Counted from the first letter of the stretch, positions 12,498-22,889 are shown. The stretch is 64,000 nucleotides of DNA from Streptomyces rubellomurinus (GCF_000961885.1 NZ_JZKH01000031.1:21785-85784); one strand, 5' to 3'. Notes: generated by a model not told the origin, from the sequence alone. A program made the numbers and translations.

Positions 12498-13370
12498 TCA
12501 TTCCGACGTTCGGGCCTGCAGCGGCAGCGGGTACGGCGGCGGGGTGCCGCCGAACTCCGGGCAGCTGGCCTGGTGGTCGCACCAGTCGCAGAGCCGGTTG
12601 CGGGTCGCCGGGAAGTCCCCGGTGGCCACCGCGTGGCTGATCCGCTCCCAGAGCGCCTGCAGCTTGCGCTCCACCGCCAGCAGGTCGGCCTCGTCCGGGT
12701 CGTAGCTCACCACGTTCCCGCCGCCGCCGAGGTAGACCAGCTGCAGCCGCTTGGGGACCACGCCCTTCCACCGCCACACGACCAGCGCGTAGAACTTCAT
12801 CTGGAACATCGCCTTGCCCTCGAAGTCCCGCGAGGGCGCCCGGCCGGTCTTGTAGTCCACCAGCCGGACCTCGCCGGTCGGGGCGACGTCGACCCGGTCG
12901 ATGTAGCCGCGCAGCAGCAGCCCCGACTCCAGCGCCGTCTCCACGTACAGCTCGCGCTCCACCGGGTGCAGCCGGGTCGGGTCCTCCAGCGCGAACCACT
13001 GGCCGACCAGCTTCTCGGCGTCCGCCAGCCAGCGGGTCAGCGCCGCGCCGTCCGGGTCCTCCGGGAACAACCCGCCCAGCTCCGGCCGTTCCCCCAGCAG
13101 CCGCTCCCACTGGGGGCGCAGCAGGCCCAGCGCCCGCTCCGGCGTCCGCTCGGCCGCCGGGCTGTCGAACAGCCGCTCCAGCACCGCGTGCACCAGGGTG
13201 CCCCGGGTCGCGGCGGCGCTCGGCGGCTCCGGCAGCCGGTCGATCACCCTCAGCCGGTACAGCAGGGGGCAGGTCAGGAAGTCCCCCGCGCGGGACGGGG
13301 ACAGGCCGGTCGGCGGCGCCGCCGGGCGGGGCGCGGCCCCGGCGGCGGCGGGGGTGTCGGTCTGCTGCAT
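12498..13370 (-). CDS. RecB-family PD-(D/E)XK nuclease with Fe-S cluster cysteines
   Basis: This 290-residue protein has the RecB/Cas4-like nuclease core: His in GTLVHAVLERL, the Asp of GYIDRVDV, and the DYKTG strand (about 190-194). A cysteine near residue 34 (FLTCPLLY) and a C-terminal CDWCDHQASC cluster form the four-Cys pattern that holds a [4Fe-4S] cluster in AddB and Cas4 nucleases. There is no helicase domain, so it is a free-standing nuclease like Rv2119 of M. tuberculosis, which also lies near trmI. The ATG at 13370 is chosen because homology begins soon after; the ribosome-binding site is weak. Confidence 0.85.
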   Translation of the reverse strand: MQQTDTPAAAGAAPRPAAPPTGLSPSRAGDFLTCPLLYRLRVIDRLPEPPSAAATRGTLVHAVLERLFDSPAAERTPERALGLLRPQWERLLGERPELGGLFPEDPDGAALTRWLADAEKLVGQWFALEDPTRLHPVERELYVETALESGLLLRGYIDRVDVAPTGEVRLVDYKTGRAPSRDFEGKAMFQMKFYALVVWRWKGVVPKRLQLVYLGGGGNVVSYDPDEADLLAVERKLQALWERISHAVATGDFPATRNRLCDWCDHQASCPEFGGTPPPYPLPLQARTSE

Positions 13371-13536
13371 GCCTACGACCCTATTGCCCCTCGCTGCCAT
13401 CCCGCTGCCACCCGACTGCCACGGCGGCCGCGCAGTGGGTATGAAGGGAGCGTGGGGCGCGGGGCGGCGCCGGGCCGCGATCACGTAGCGTGGGCGCACC
13501 GGGGCACGACGGGGGATGACGACCGAAGGGATCACG

Positions 13537-14757
13537 GTGAGCGACAGCAGGGGGCAGCAGACCTCCGACCAGCCACCGCGGGACGACCGCGGGCGCCCGG
13601 CGGGCGGCCCGCCGGAGCGGCCCGAACGCGGCGGCGGCATCCTGATGGGCCGCCCCTTCGGCGTGCCCGTCTACGTCACCCCCTCCTGGTTCGTCATCGC
13701 CGCGCTGATCACCTGGGTCTTCGGCGGCCAGCTCGGCGACGTCCTGCCCGACCTGGGCACCGCCCGCTACCTGGTCGCGTTCTTCTTCGCCGTCGCCTTC
13801 TACGCCTCCGTCCTGGTCCACGAACTCGCCCACACCCTCGTCGCGCTGCGCTACCGGCTCGGGGTCCGGCGGATCCAGCTGCAGTTCTTCGGCGGGGTGT
13901 CCGAGATCGAGAACGAGGCCACCTCGCCCTGGCGGGAGTTCTGGCTGGCCTTCGTCGGCCCGCTGCTCTCGCTGCTGCTCGGCGGGGTGTTCTACCTCGG
14001 GGTGCGGGCAGTGGAGCTGTCCACCGTCCCCGGGGTGCTGCTCACCGGGCTGATGGTCTCCAACCTGGTGGTCGCCGCCTTCAACCTGCTGCCCGGCCTG
14101 CCGCTGGACGGCGGCCGGATGCTGCGCGCCGTGGTCTGGGCGGCCACCGGCCGGCCGATGGCCGGCACCGTCGCCGCCGCCTGGGCCGGCCGGGCGCTGG
14201 CGATCGCCGTCCTGATCGGCCTGCCGCTGGTCAGCGCCGCGCGCAACGTCGAGCGCACCACCACCGACACCCTGGTGGACGCGGTGCTGGCCGCCGTCCT
14301 CGCCGCGATCATCTGGAACGGCGCCACCGGCAGCCTGCGCAACGCCCGGCTCAAGGAGGTGCTGCCCGGCCTGCGGCTGCGCGACCTCGCCCGCCGGGCC
14401 GTCGAGGTCACCGCCGACACCCCGCTCGGCGAGGCGCTGCGGCGCGCCCGCGAGGCCCAGGCCGGCGCGGTCGTCTTGGTGGACGGCCGGGGCGAGCCGA
14501 TCGCCATCGTTCGCGAGTCCGCGGTACGGGCCGTACCGGAGCACCGCCGCCCCTGGGTCGCGGTCGGGGCGCTCTCCCGCGACCTCGAACCGGGGATGCG
14601 GCTGGACGCCGATCTCAGCGGCGAGGCCCTGCTGCGGGCCGTCCAGGCGACCCCGGCGGGGGAGTACCTGGTGGTCGAGGCGGACGGCCGGATGTACGGC
14701 GTCGCCGCGCTCACCGACATCGAGCAGCGCCTGACCGCCGCCGTCGCCGGGCACTGA
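13537..14757 (+). CDS. Site-2 protease (M50 zinc metallopeptidase) with C-terminal CBS-domain pair
   Basis: A polytopic intramembrane protease. HELAH at 95-99 gives the zinc-binding and catalytic residues; the third ligand lies in LPGLPLDGGR (Asp191). Several membrane segments span about 45-255, followed by two CBS-like repeats (about 270-400), which in related S2P proteins bind nucleotides. S2P enzymes cleave membrane-embedded substrates such as anti-sigma factors. The GTG at 13537 with GAAGGG six bases upstream is preferred; an ATG at 13516 would add seven residues. It is followed 47 bases later by trmI. Substrate unknown. Confidence 0.9.
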   Translation: MSDSRGQQTSDQPPRDDRGRPAGGPPERPERGGGILMGRPFGVPVYVTPSWFVIAALITWVFGGQLGDVLPDLGTARYLVAFFFAVAFYASVLVHELAHTLVALRYRLGVRRIQLQFFGGVSEIENEATSPWREFWLAFVGPLLSLLLGGVFYLGVRAVELSTVPGVLLTGLMVSNLVVAAFNLLPGLPLDGGRMLRAVVWAATGRPMAGTVAAAWAGRALAIAVLIGLPLVSAARNVERTTTDTLVDAVLAAVLAAIIWNGATGSLRNARLKEVLPGLRLRDLARRAVEVTADTPLGEALRRAREAQAGAVVLVDGRGEPIAIVRESAVRAVPEHRRPWVAVGALSRDLEPGMRLDADLSGEALLRAVQATPAGEYLVVEADGRMYGVAALTDIEQRLTAAVAGH

Positions 14758-14804
14758 TCGGCCCCGGTCGGGAAGGGGGACGCACTTCCCGTAGGATTGC
14801 CCGC

Positions 14805-15764
14805 ATGTCCGAACCGACCGGTGCCGCCCGCCGACGCGGGCCCTTCCAGGTCGGGGACCAGGTCCAGCTGACCGACCCCAAGGGTCGCCACTACACGTTC
14901 ACGCTCCAGGCCGGGAACCAGTTCCACACCCACAAGGGTGCGTTCCCCCACGACGAGCTGATCGGCGCCCCCGAGGGCACGGTCGTGCGCACCACGGGGA
15001 ACGTCCCGTACCTCGCGCTGCGCCCCCTGCTCCCCGACTACGTCCTGTCCATGCCGCGCGGCGCCGCCGTGATCTACCCCAAGGACGCGGGTCAGATCCT
15101 GGCGATGGCCGACATCTTCGCGGGTGCCCGCGTGGTCGAGGCCGGCGTCGGCTCGGGCGCGCTCAGCACGTACCTGCTGCGCGCCGTCGGCGAGCAGGGC
15201 ATGCTCGCCTCCTACGAGCGCCGGCAGGACTTCGCCGACATCGCGCAGGGGAACGTCGAGCGCTACTTCGGCGGCCCGCACCCGGCGTGGAAGCTCACCG
15301 TGGGCGACCTCCAGGACAACCTGGTCGAGACCGACGTCGACCGCGTCATCCTCGACATGCTGGCCCCCTGGGAGTGCCTGGACGTCGCCGCCAAGGCGCT
15401 CGTCCCCGGCGGCCTGATCTGCTGCTACGTGGCCACCACCACGCAGATGTCGCGGACCGTCGAGGCGCTGCGCGAGCACGGCAGCTTCACCGAGCCGCAG
15501 GCCTGGGAGACCATGGTCCGCACCTGGCACCTGGAGGGCCTGGCCGTCCGCCCGGACCACCGGATGATCGGCCACACCGGCTTCCTGCTCACCGCCCGCC
15601 GCCTGGCGGACGGCGTCGAGCCGCCGCTGCGCCGCCGCCGTCCGGCCAAGGGCGCGTACGGCGAGGACTACGACAACGGGGCGCCGGAGCCCACCCTGCA
15701 GGAGCGCGCCGCGGCCCGCAAGGCCGCCCGCGAGAGCGGGACCGAGCAGCCCGACCTGGGCTGA
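14805..15764 (+). CDS. trmI: tRNA (adenine-58-N1)-methyltransferase TrmI
   Basis: TrmI methylates A58 in the T-loop of tRNAs using AdoMet. The 319-residue protein has an N-terminal beta domain (about 10-75), the link PRGAAVIYPKDAGQIL characteristic of TrmI, and a Rossmann methyltransferase domain with VVEAGVGSGALS (about 108-119) as AdoMet motif I. Asp in VILDMLAPWE is the likely catalytic-site acid. The charged tail (about 275-319) extends past the usual domain. The M. tuberculosis orthologue (Rv2118c) likewise neighbours mpa and a RecB-like gene. Confidence 0.94.
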   Translation: MSEPTGAARRRGPFQVGDQVQLTDPKGRHYTFTLQAGNQFHTHKGAFPHDELIGAPEGTVVRTTGNVPYLALRPLLPDYVLSMPRGAAVIYPKDAGQILAMADIFAGARVVEAGVGSGALSTYLLRAVGEQGMLASYERRQDFADIAQGNVERYFGGPHPAWKLTVGDLQDNLVETDVDRVILDMLAPWECLDVAAKALVPGGLICCYVATTTQMSRTVEALREHGSFTEPQAWETMVRTWHLEGLAVRPDHRMIGHTGFLLTARRLADGVEPPLRRRRPAKGAYGEDYDNGAPEPTLQERAAARKAARESGTEQPDLG

Positions 15765-15780
15765 GCACCTGTGCACGCGT

Positions 15781-15817
15781 GAGGGGTGGCACGAGCAAGA
15801 GCTCGCGCCACCCCTTC
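15781..15817 (+). terminator. Terminator after trmI
   Basis: Sixteen-base arms (15781-15796 and 15801-15816) around an AAGA loop pair with one A-C mismatch and one wobble pair. Confidence 0.7.
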
Positions 15818-15881
15818 GCCGTTCACGCCACCCGCGTGTGGGACGATGCTCGCTCACCCACACCACTGGAGGGGACGCCTG

Positions 15882-16487
15882 GTGGAGACCGCGGTCAAGG
15901 CGACGGCTGGACAGCAGACCCCGCAGGGCCGGAACCGGCCCGGGCACGTGCGGACTTCCCCCTGGCACTGGGCCCTCGCCCTGGCCGGCTGCGGCGCGGT
16001 GGTCGCCGCCACCCTCGCCGCCGCCCCGGCGACCGGCACCCCGGCTCCCCTGCACCACACCGCGGCGGCCCTGCCGCCGAGTGCCGCACCCGACCCGGCG
16101 AAGGCCCAACTCCCGCTCGACTGCGGCCCGTTCCCGGTGAAGACGGTGCTGGCCGTGCCCGCCACGCTGGCCGACGGGCGGCCCGCCACGGTCGTCGCCG
16201 CACGCTGTGACGCCGTCAACGGCACCCCGCCGGACGCCGTCTACCTGCTCGGCTTCGGCGCCGACCACCGCCCGGCGGTGCTGGCCACCCTGCTCTCCGA
16301 GCGCGAAAACCTCACCGTGGGCCGGCTCGCGCTGCGTTCGGACGGCGCCATCACCGGCCACGCGCAGGGGTATTCGAGCGAGGACGTGCCGCGCTTCAGC
16401 CCGGACATCTCACTCGACCTCACCTGGAAGCAGAAGGGCGGCGGCTGGGAACGCTCCCAGTCCGCCGCCCCGACGACCCTCAGCTAG
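15882..16487 (+). CDS. Hypothetical membrane-anchored or secreted protein
   Basis: I do not recognise the family. The 201-residue product has a short cytoplasmic N-terminus, one hydrophobic segment at about 27-50, an Ala/Pro-rich linker, and an extracytoplasmic domain of about 125 residues with two cysteines (DCGPFPVKT, VAARCDAV) that could form a disulfide. The GTG at 15882 is chosen because GGAGGGG lies seven bases upstream; an in-frame ATG at 15846 would add 12 residues. It converges, with a two-base gap, on the ferredoxin gene. Confidence 0.7.
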   Translation: METAVKATAGQQTPQGRNRPGHVRTSPWHWALALAGCGAVVAATLAAAPATGTPAPLHHTAAALPPSAAPDPAKAQLPLDCGPFPVKTVLAVPATLADGRPATVVAARCDAVNGTPPDAVYLLGFGADHRPAVLATLLSERENLTVGRLALRSDGAITGHAQGYSSEDVPRFSPDISLDLTWKQKGGGWERSQSAAPTTLS

Positions 16488-16489
16488 CG

Positions 16490-16795
16490 CTAGTCGGCGT
16501 CCGGCCCGTACACCTCGACCCGGTCCGAGACCCGGCGCACGTGGATGCACTCGCCCGGGCACTCCTTGGCCGAATCCACCACGTCCTGAAGGAGCGTCAG
16601 CGGCACCGGGGCGGTCTCCCCGGGCTGCTGGCGCAGTTCGTCGTCCGGGCCCTTCACGTAGGCCAGGCCGTCGATGTCCAGTTCGAAGACCTCTGGGGCG
16701 TACTGCACGCAGATGCCGTCACCGGTGCACAGGTCCTGGTCGATCCACACCTCCAGAGGCTCGGTCGCCACCGCGGTCCGCTCGGTCACCGACAT
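16490..16795 (-). CDS. Ferredoxin ([3Fe-4S]/[4Fe-4S] type)
   Basis: This 101-residue acidic protein has CTGDGIC (C-x5-C) near residues 23-29 and a later CPGEC near 79-83, the spacing of actinobacterial [3Fe-4S] ferredoxins that often serve cytochromes P450. It would carry electrons in the cytoplasm; the partner is unknown and no P450 is in the window. The ATG at 16795 is preceded by AGGGA. It is divergent from arc across a 285-base gap, so the two may share regulatory DNA. Confidence 0.88.
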   Translation of the reverse strand: MSVTERTAVATEPLEVWIDQDLCTGDGICVQYAPEVFELDIDGLAYVKGPDDELRQQPGETAPVPLTLLQDVVDSAKECPGECIHVRRVSDRVEVYGPDAD

Positions 16796-17016
16796 CGTTC
16801 CCTGCCGTTTCTGTCCCGGGTCGCCCGCATTCCTGGGGCAATCCCGCCATTCGTACAACGATCGGAGCCGGCACTGCGGTCGCGATCGGATATCACTTCG
16901 CTCGACGATACATCTGGCCCGCTTTGGCCGGTGCGCGGTGGGTATCCCCTTAGCAGAGGGGAAGCACGCTGGGGCGAAGATCGGACACGCCCGTTCCATC
17001 TTTCTTGATCTAGGGG

Positions 17017-17044
17017 TTTACGGACCCCTGGTCCCAGGTAGGGT
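17017..17044 (+). promoter_or_regulatory. Possible promoter for arc
   Basis: TTTACG (17017-17022) and TAGGGT (17039-17044) are 16 bases apart, with the arc GTG 37 bases downstream. TAGGGT also occurs before pup and prcB. Prediction only. The rest of the 285-base arc/ferredoxin gap shows no gene. Confidence 0.4.
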
Positions 17045-17080
17045 CTGGAAGCGTCCAGCTCCCCGGAGGAGGTGAGGACC

Positions 17081-18847
17081 GTGGCAGCCCACGATGACGA
17101 CTACAACCGCAGCACCGGCAGGCCCGCTCGTGGTTCCGACGAGGCCGCTCAGGTCTCGTTCCTTGAGCAGGAAATCGCCGTGCTGCGCCGCAAGCTCGCC
17201 GACTCGCCGCGCAATTCGAGAATCCTCGAAGAGCGGATCGTCGAGCTCCAGACCAACCTGGCCGGCGTGACCGCCCAGAACGAACGGCTCGCCTCCACCC
17301 TGCGCGAGGCCCGCGACCAGATCGTGGCCCTCAAGGAGGAAGTGGACCGGCTGGCCCAGCCCCCGGCCGGGTTCGGCACCTTCCTCGAGGCGAACGAGGA
17401 CGGCACCGCCGACATCTTCACCGGCGGGCGCAAGCTCCGCGTGAACGTCAGCCCCACCGTCGCCCTCGACGAGCTGCGGCGCGGCCAGGAAGTGATGCTC
17501 AACGAGGCCCTCAACATCGTGGACGCGATGGCCTTCGAGCGCATCGGCGAGATCGTCACCCTCAAGGAGGTCCTCGAGGACGGCGAGCGCGCCCTGGTCA
17601 TCGGCCACACCGACGAGGAGCGGGTGGTGCGCCTCGCCGAACCGCTGCGCGAGGCCACCGTCAGGGCGGGGGACGCCCTGCTGCTGGAGCCCCGCTCCGG
17701 CTACGTGTACGAGGTGGTGCCGAAGTCCGAGGTCGAGGAGCTGGTCCTCGAGGAGGTCCCGGACATCGACTACCGGCAGATCGGCGGCCTGAGCAACCAG
17801 ATCGAGCTGATCCGCGACGCGGTCGAGCTGCCGTACCTGCACGCCGACCTCTTCCGGGAGTACGAGCTGCGCCCGCCCAAGGGCGTGCTGCTCTACGGCC
17901 CGCCCGGCTGCGGCAAGACGCTGATCGCCAAGGCGGTCGCCAACTCGTTGGCCAAGAAGGTCGCCGAGGTGACCGGCCGCCCGCAGGGGAAGAGCTACTT
18001 CCTCAACATCAAGGGCCCCGAGCTGCTCAACAAGTACGTCGGCGAGACCGAGCGGCAGATCCGGCTGGTGTTCCAGCGGGCCCGGGAGAAGGCGAGCGAG
18101 GGCACGCCCGTCATCGTCTTCTTCGACGAGATGGAGTCGCTGTTCCGCACCCGCGGCTCCGGCGTCAGCTCGGACGTGGAGAACACCATCGTCCCGCAGC
18201 TGCTCGCCGAGATCGACGGCGTGGAGGGCCTGGAGAACGTCATCGTCATCGGCGCCTCGAACCGCGAGGACATGATCGACCCGGCGATCCTGCGGCCCGG
18301 CCGCCTGGACGTCAAGATCAAGATCGAGCGCCCGGACGCCGAGGCCGCGAAGGACATCTTCTCCAAGTACCTGAAGGACTCGCTGCCGTTCCACCCGGAC
18401 GACCTGAAGGAGCACGACGGCTCGGTCGACACCACGGTGGCCGCGATGATCCAGTCGGTCGTGGAGCGGATGTACTCCGAGACGGAGGAGAACCGCTTCC
18501 TGGAGGTCACCTACGCCAATGGTGACAAGGAGGTCCTGTACTTCAAGGACTTCAACTCCGGCGCGATGATCCAGAACATCGTCGACCGCGCGAAGAAGAT
18601 GGCCATCAAGGACTTCCTCGACCACGGCCAGCGCGGTCTGCGCGTCTCCCACCTGCTCGCCGCCTGCGTGGACGAGTTCAAGGAGAACGAGGACCTGCCC
18701 AACACCACCAACCCGGACGACTGGGCCCGCATCTCCGGCAAGAAGGGCGAGCGGATCGTCTTCATCCGCACGCTCGTCACCGGCAAGCAGGGCGCCGAGT
18801 CCGGCCGCTCGATCGACACCGTCGCCAACACGGGCCAGTACCTGTAA
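17081..18847 (+). CDS. arc: Proteasome-associated AAA ATPase ARC/Mpa
   Basis: ARC forms a hexameric ring that recognises Pup-tagged proteins, unfolds them and threads them into the 20S proteasome. The 588-residue protein has an N-terminal coiled coil (about 20-80, the Pup-binding part), two OB folds (about 85-230), and the AAA domain with Walker A GPPGCGKT (Lys279) and Walker B FFDEME (Asp349, Glu350). The C-terminus is GQYL, the motif whose penultimate Tyr docks Mpa on the proteasome. GGAGGAGGT lies seven bases before the GTG. It heads the pupylation block and is followed by dop. Confidence 0.97.
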   Translation: MAAHDDDYNRSTGRPARGSDEAAQVSFLEQEIAVLRRKLADSPRNSRILEERIVELQTNLAGVTAQNERLASTLREARDQIVALKEEVDRLAQPPAGFGTFLEANEDGTADIFTGGRKLRVNVSPTVALDELRRGQEVMLNEALNIVDAMAFERIGEIVTLKEVLEDGERALVIGHTDEERVVRLAEPLREATVRAGDALLLEPRSGYVYEVVPKSEVEELVLEEVPDIDYRQIGGLSNQIELIRDAVELPYLHADLFREYELRPPKGVLLYGPPGCGKTLIAKAVANSLAKKVAEVTGRPQGKSYFLNIKGPELLNKYVGETERQIRLVFQRAREKASEGTPVIVFFDEMESLFRTRGSGVSSDVENTIVPQLLAEIDGVEGLENVIVIGASNREDMIDPAILRPGRLDVKIKIERPDAEAAKDIFSKYLKDSLPFHPDDLKEHDGSVDTTVAAMIQSVVERMYSETEENRFLEVTYANGDKEVLYFKDFNSGAMIQNIVDRAKKMAIKDFLDHGQRGLRVSHLLAACVDEFKENEDLPNTTNPDDWARISGKKGERIVFIRTLVTGKQGAESGRSIDTVANTGQYL

Positions 18848-18895
18848 GGCACGCGGTGACCCGGGCCGGCAGCGGTCCCCGGAGCAGTACGCACA

Positions 18896-18935
18896 CCGTC
18901 CGGCTGTGGCGCCTCGCGGCCCCGCAGCCGGACGG
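18896..18935 (+). terminator. Hairpin between arc and dop
   Basis: Perfect 11-bp arms (18896-18906, 18925-18935) with an 18-base loop lie 49 bases after the arc stop. They may terminate arc or only reduce read-through to dop. Confidence 0.5.
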
Positions 18936-19078
18936 CGCGTCTCGGGGCCCGCCGTCCGGCGCCGGGTTCTAGGCTCGACCCACCGTTCGCGGGCAGAGGA
19001 GCGCCGGCGCCGGTGTTGTTCAGCGGGACGTCGGCGTGTTCCGTCCGTGGGGGCGGGACACCAGGCAAGGAGGGCCGC

Positions 19079-20590
19079 ATGACCGTACGGCGCGTGATGG
19101 GCATCGAGACCGAGTACGGGATCTCCGTGCCCGGGCACCCCAACGCCAACGCCATGCTCACCTCGTCCCAGATCGTCAACGCGTACGCGGCGGCGATGCA
19201 CCGGGCACGGCGGGCCCGCTGGGACTTCGAGGAGGAGAACCCGCTGCGCGACGCGCGGGGCTTCGACCTCGCGCGGGAGGTGGCGGACGCCAGCCAGCTG
19301 ACCGACGAGGACATCGGCCTCGCCAACGTCATCCTGACCAACGGGGCCCGGTTCTACGTGGACCACGCGCACCCCGAGTACAGCTCGCCCGAGGTGACCA
19401 ACCCGCGCGACGCCGTGCTCTGGGACAAGGCCGGCGAACGGATCATGGCGGCCGCCGCGCGGCGCGCGCTGGAGCTGCCCAACGGGCAGACCATCCACCT
19501 GTACAAGAACAACACCGACAACAAGGGCGCCTCCTACGGCACCCACGAGAACTACCTGATGAAGCGGGCGACGCCGTTCGCCGACATCGTCCGCCACCTC
19601 ACCCCGTTCTTCGTCTCCCGCCAGGTGATGACCGGCGCCGGCCGGGTCGGCATCGGCCAGGACGGCTCGGCGCACGGCTTCCAGATCAGTCAGCGGGCGG
19701 ACTACTTCGAGGTCGAGGTCGGCCTGGAGACCACCCTCAAGCGGCCGATCATCAACACCCGGGACGAGCCGCACGCGGACGCCGAGAAGTACCGCCGGCT
19801 GCACGTGATCATCGGGGACGCCAACCTCTCCGAGATCTCCACCTACCTCAAGCTGGGCACCACCTCGCTGGTCCTGTCGATGATCGAGGACTCCTTCATC
19901 GCCTCCGACCTCGCCGTCGACCAGCCGGTGCGCACCCTGCACCGGGTCTCCCACGACCCGGACCTCAAGCACCTGATCACCCTGCGCAACGGGCGCAAGC
20001 TCACCGCCGTCCAGCTCCAGCTGGAGTACTTCGAGCTGGCCCGCAAGTACGTCGAGGACCGCTTCGGCACCGACGCCGACGAGCAGACCGTGGACGTGCT
20101 GGCCCGCTGGGAGGACGTCCTCGGGCGGCTGGAGCGCGACCCGATGTCGCTCTCCCGGCAGCTGGACTGGATCGCCAAGCGGGAGATCCTGGAGGGCTAC
20201 CGCAGCCGGGACGCCCTGGAGTGGGACAACCCGCGGCTGCACCTGGTCGACCTCCAGTACAGCGACGTACGGGCCGAGAAGGGCCTCTACAACCGCCTGG
20301 TGGCCCGCGGCCGCTTCGAGCGGCTGGTCACCGAGGAGGAGGTCGAGCGGGCCGTCACGCAGCCCCCGGAGGACACCCGGGCGTACTTCCGCGGGCGCTG
20401 CCTCGACCAGTACGCCGAGCACGTCGCGGCGGCCTCCTGGGACTCGGTGATCTTCGACCTGCCGGGCCGGGACTCGCTGCAGCGGGTGCCCACGCTGGAG
20501 CCGCTGCGCGGCACCCGCAACCACGTCAAGGAGCTGCTGGACCGCTGCCGCACCGCGGAGGACCTGCTCCGCGTCCTGGCCGGCGGGTAA
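19079..20590 (+). CDS. dop: Deamidase of Pup, Dop
   Basis: Dop converts the C-terminal Gln of Pup to Glu and also removes Pup from tagged proteins. The 503-residue protein has the glutamine-synthetase-like carboxylate-amine ligase fold shared with PafA: the N-terminal [10 protein letters not shown] metal-binding motif, [14 protein letters not shown], and [17 protein letters not shown]. The segment after residue 40, longer than in PafA, matches the Dop-loop that separates the two enzymes. The ATG at 19079 has AAGGAGG five bases upstream. Deamidation is needed here because Pup ends in Gln. Confidence 0.96.
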   Translation: MTVRRVMGIETEYGISVPGHPNANAMLTSSQIVNAYAAAMHRARRARWDFEEENPLRDARGFDLAREVADASQLTDEDIGLANVILTNGARFYVDHAHPEYSSPEVTNPRDAVLWDKAGERIMAAAARRALELPNGQTIHLYKNNTDNKGASYGTHENYLMKRATPFADIVRHLTPFFVSRQVMTGAGRVGIGQDGSAHGFQISQRADYFEVEVGLETTLKRPIINTRDEPHADAEKYRRLHVIIGDANLSEISTYLKLGTTSLVLSMIEDSFIASDLAVDQPVRTLHRVSHDPDLKHLITLRNGRKLTAVQLQLEYFELARKYVEDRFGTDADEQTVDVLARWEDVLGRLERDPMSLSRQLDWIAKREILEGYRSRDALEWDNPRLHLVDLQYSDVRAEKGLYNRLVARGRFERLVTEEEVERAVTQPPEDTRAYFRGRCLDQYAEHVAAASWDSVIFDLPGRDSLQRVPTLEPLRGTRNHVKELLDRCRTAEDLLRVLAGG

Positions 20591-20763
20591 CTTTTCGATC
20601 ACCACGGGTGAACGTCCGCCGAATGGGAATCATCCGGGGTGGCAGCGGGTGTTGGACAGGAAGCGCCACCGGTGAACCGGGAGCAGCAGTCGCACCTTGT
20701 GTATAGGGTCGGTGCAGCAGCACCGATCGAACCGTGCCAGACGAATCGAGCGGGGTGAGGGAA

Positions 20764-20982
20764 ATGGCGAGCAAGGACACCGGCGGCGGCCAGCAGCGGG
20801 CGAACCGCTCCTCCGAGGAGGTCGAGGAACAGGCCGCGGAAACCCAGAATTCCGACGACCTCAAGGAGCGCCAGGAAAAGCTGAGCGACGACGTCGACGC
20901 GGTACTGGACGAAATCGACGAGGTGCTCGAGTCGAATGCGGAGGATTTCGTCCGCGGATTCGTTCAGAAGGGCGGGCAGTAG
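20764..20982 (+). CDS. pup: Prokaryotic ubiquitin-like protein Pup
   Basis: Pup is attached to lysines of proteins marked for the proteasome. The 72-residue product is strongly acidic and disordered, with the helix-forming stretch DDVDAVLDEIDEVLE that binds the ARC coiled coil. Its C-terminus is GGQ, so it must be deamidated by Dop before PafA can use it. The ATG at 20764 with GAGGGA upstream gives the family length; an upstream GTG would add 10 residues. A -10-like TATAGG lies at 20702-20707. Confidence 0.96.
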   Translation: MASKDTGGGQQRANRSSEEVEEQAAETQNSDDLKERQEKLSDDVDAVLDEIDEVLESNAEDFVRGFVQKGGQ

Positions 20983-21026
20983 CCCCTCCCCGGAATTCCG
21001 GAATTCACGGTCGCGACCGTCGAACG

Positions 21027-21054
21027 CGGCCGGGCGGCGCCGTCCGCCCGGCCG
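21027..21054 (+). terminator. Hairpin between pup and prcB
   Basis: Perfect 11-bp arms (21027-21037, 21044-21054) with a 6-base loop follow pup by 44 bases. A TAGGGT box at 21099-21104 may restart transcription for prcBA. Confidence 0.5.
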
Positions 21055-21143
21055 TCCGGCACCGGCCCCTCCGAGCGTGGACGATGATCGTCGGCCGGTA
21101 GGGTGCGGGCAGCGTGCGCTTCAAGCTACCTGGAAGGAATCGT

Positions 21144-21986
21144 GTGGAAGCCAACACTCGCGGCACCGGGCGTCTACCGGCTGCCTTCCTGACCCCGGGG
21201 TCGTCCTCGTTCCTCGACTTCCTCGCCGAGCACAAGCCGGAGCTCCTGCCGGGCCACGGCGGGCTCCCCGCGGGCACCGTGGTCGAGGCCCCGCACGGGA
21301 CCACGATCGTCGCCGCGGTCTTCGACGGCGGCGTGGTGATCGCGGGTGACCGCCGGGCGACGATGGGCAACGTGATCGCCCAGCGCGACATCGAGAAGGT
21401 GTTCCCGGCCGACGAGTACAGCGCGGTCGGCATCGCCGGCACCGCCGGCCTCGCGGTCGAGATGGTCCGGCTGTTCCAGCTGGAGCTGGAGCACTACGAG
21501 AAGATCGAGGGCACCACGCTCTCCCTGGAGGGCAAGGCCAACCGCCTCACCACCATGATCCGGGGCAACCTCGGCATGGCGATGCAGGGCCTGGCCGTCG
21601 TCCCGATGTTCGCCGGCTACGACCTCGACCGGGGCCGCGGCCGGATCTTCAACTACGACGTCACCGGCGGGCGTTCGGAGGAGCGGGGCTTCGCGGCCAC
21701 CGGCTCCGGCTCGGTCTTCGCCCGCGGCTCCCTGAAGAAGCTCTACCGCGAGGACCTGACGGCCGAGCAGGCCGCCACCCTGGTCGTCCAGGCGCTGTAC
21801 GACGCGGCCGACGACGACTCCGCCACCGGCGGCCCGGACCTCGCCCGCAAGATCTACCCGATCGTCTCGCTGATCACCGAGGACGGCTTCCGCCGGCTCA
21901 CCGAGGCGGAGGTCGCCGAGATCGCCGTCGCCATCACGGACGAGCGCCTGGCCCGTCCGAACGGCCCGCAGGCCCCGCTGATCTAG
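21144..21986 (+). CDS. prcB: 20S proteasome beta subunit
   Basis: PrcB is the peptidase of the 20S core particle. The 280-residue precursor has a 52-residue propeptide ending in HG, after which Thr53 (TTIVA) becomes the N-terminal nucleophile once the propeptide is removed. DRRATMG and the lysine in IEKVF fit the active-site region. The GTG at 21144 is used because GGAAGGA lies just upstream and the family starts with this EANTR sequence. prcA follows 31 bases later, presumably in one operon. Confidence 0.96.
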   Translation: MEANTRGTGRLPAAFLTPGSSSFLDFLAEHKPELLPGHGGLPAGTVVEAPHGTTIVAAVFDGGVVIAGDRRATMGNVIAQRDIEKVFPADEYSAVGIAGTAGLAVEMVRLFQLELEHYEKIEGTTLSLEGKANRLTTMIRGNLGMAMQGLAVVPMFAGYDLDRGRGRIFNYDVTGGRSEERGFAATGSGSVFARGSLKKLYREDLTAEQAATLVVQALYDAADDDSATGGPDLARKIYPIVSLITEDGFRRLTEAEVAEIAVAITDERLARPNGPQAPLI

Positions 21987-22017
21987 CCATCACCTCACCA
22001 GGAAGGGACGACCGCCG

Positions 22018-22776
22018 GTGTCGACACCGTTCTACGTCTCGCCCCAGCAGGCCATGGCGGACCGCGCGGAGTACGCCCGCAAGGGCATCGCGCGCGGCCG
22101 CAGCGTGGTCGTGCTCACCTACGCCGACGGCATCGTCTTCGTCGCCGAGAACACCTCGCGGGCGCTGCACAAGGTCTCCGAGATCTACGACAAGATCGCC
22201 TTCGCGGCGGTCGGCCGCTACAACGAGTTCGAGAACCTGCGCATCGGCGGCGTCCGCTACGCCGACCTGCGCGGCTACTCCTACGACCGGGCCGACGTCA
22301 CCGCCCGCGGGCTCGCCAACGTCTACGCCCAGACCCTGGGCACCATCTTCTCCTCGGTCGGCGAGAAGCCGTACGAGGTCGAGCTGATCGTGGCCGAGGT
22401 CGGCCGCGGCGTCGACCAGGACCAGATCTACCGGCTCACCCCGGACGGCTCGGTCGTCGACGAGAAGAACTACGTGGTGGTCGGCGGCAACGCCGACTCC
22501 ATCGGCAACTACCTGGGCCAGCGCCACCGCGCGGGGCTGAGCCTGACCGAGGCGGTCAGGGTCGCCGTGGACTCGCTCGCCCGCGACCCCAACGGGGGCA
22601 GCCCGCGCACCCTCACGCCGGAGCAGCTGGAGGTGGCCGTCCTCGACCGCCAGCGGTTCCAGCAGCGCAAGTTCAAGCGGATCCTGGGCAACCAGCTCGG
22701 CCGGTTGCTCGACGGGGACCAGTCCGCCGAGGCGGACGACGAGGAGCCGGCGGCCACCCCGCCGGCCGGCGAGTAG
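22018..22776 (+). CDS. prcA: 20S proteasome alpha subunit
   Basis: PrcA forms the outer rings of the 20S core, gating substrate entry and binding ARC. The 252-residue protein begins [23 protein letters not shown] (from a GTG), with the N-terminal gating segment and helix H0, and has no catalytic threonine. Its C-terminal tail (about 230-252) is acidic and Pro/Ala-rich, as usual for actinobacterial alpha subunits. AGGAAGGGA precedes the start. Confidence 0.96.
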   Translation: MSTPFYVSPQQAMADRAEYARKGIARGRSVVVLTYADGIVFVAENTSRALHKVSEIYDKIAFAAVGRYNEFENLRIGGVRYADLRGYSYDRADVTARGLANVYAQTLGTIFSSVGEKPYEVELIVAEVGRGVDQDQIYRLTPDGSVVDEKNYVVVGGNADSIGNYLGQRHRAGLSLTEAVRVAVDSLARDPNGGSPRTLTPEQLEVAVLDRQRFQQRKFKRILGNQLGRLLDGDQSAEADDEEPAATPPAGE

Positions 22777-22781
22777 TACGG

Positions 22782-22822
22782 CGGAGTCCCGTGCGGCGGC
22801 GCGACCGCCGTGCGGGACTCCG
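22782..22822 (+). terminator. Terminator after prcBA
   Basis: Eighteen-base arms (22782-22799, 22805-22822) pair with two internal mismatches; the outer 10 bp are perfect. It lies five bases after prcA and 67 before pafA. Confidence 0.7.
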
Positions 22823-22889
22823 GTGCCCCTGCGGCGGCCCAGTCGTCGTGGAGGCGGTTTCGGACAGCTCCACAAGCAAAGGAGTGCTC

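Noticed and set aside
11403..14804. Very long open frame running into trmI
   Set aside because: It is the open shadow frame over the binding-protein, regulator, nuclease and S2P genes; its product is Arg/Pro-rich. Only the part from ATG 14805 is trmI.
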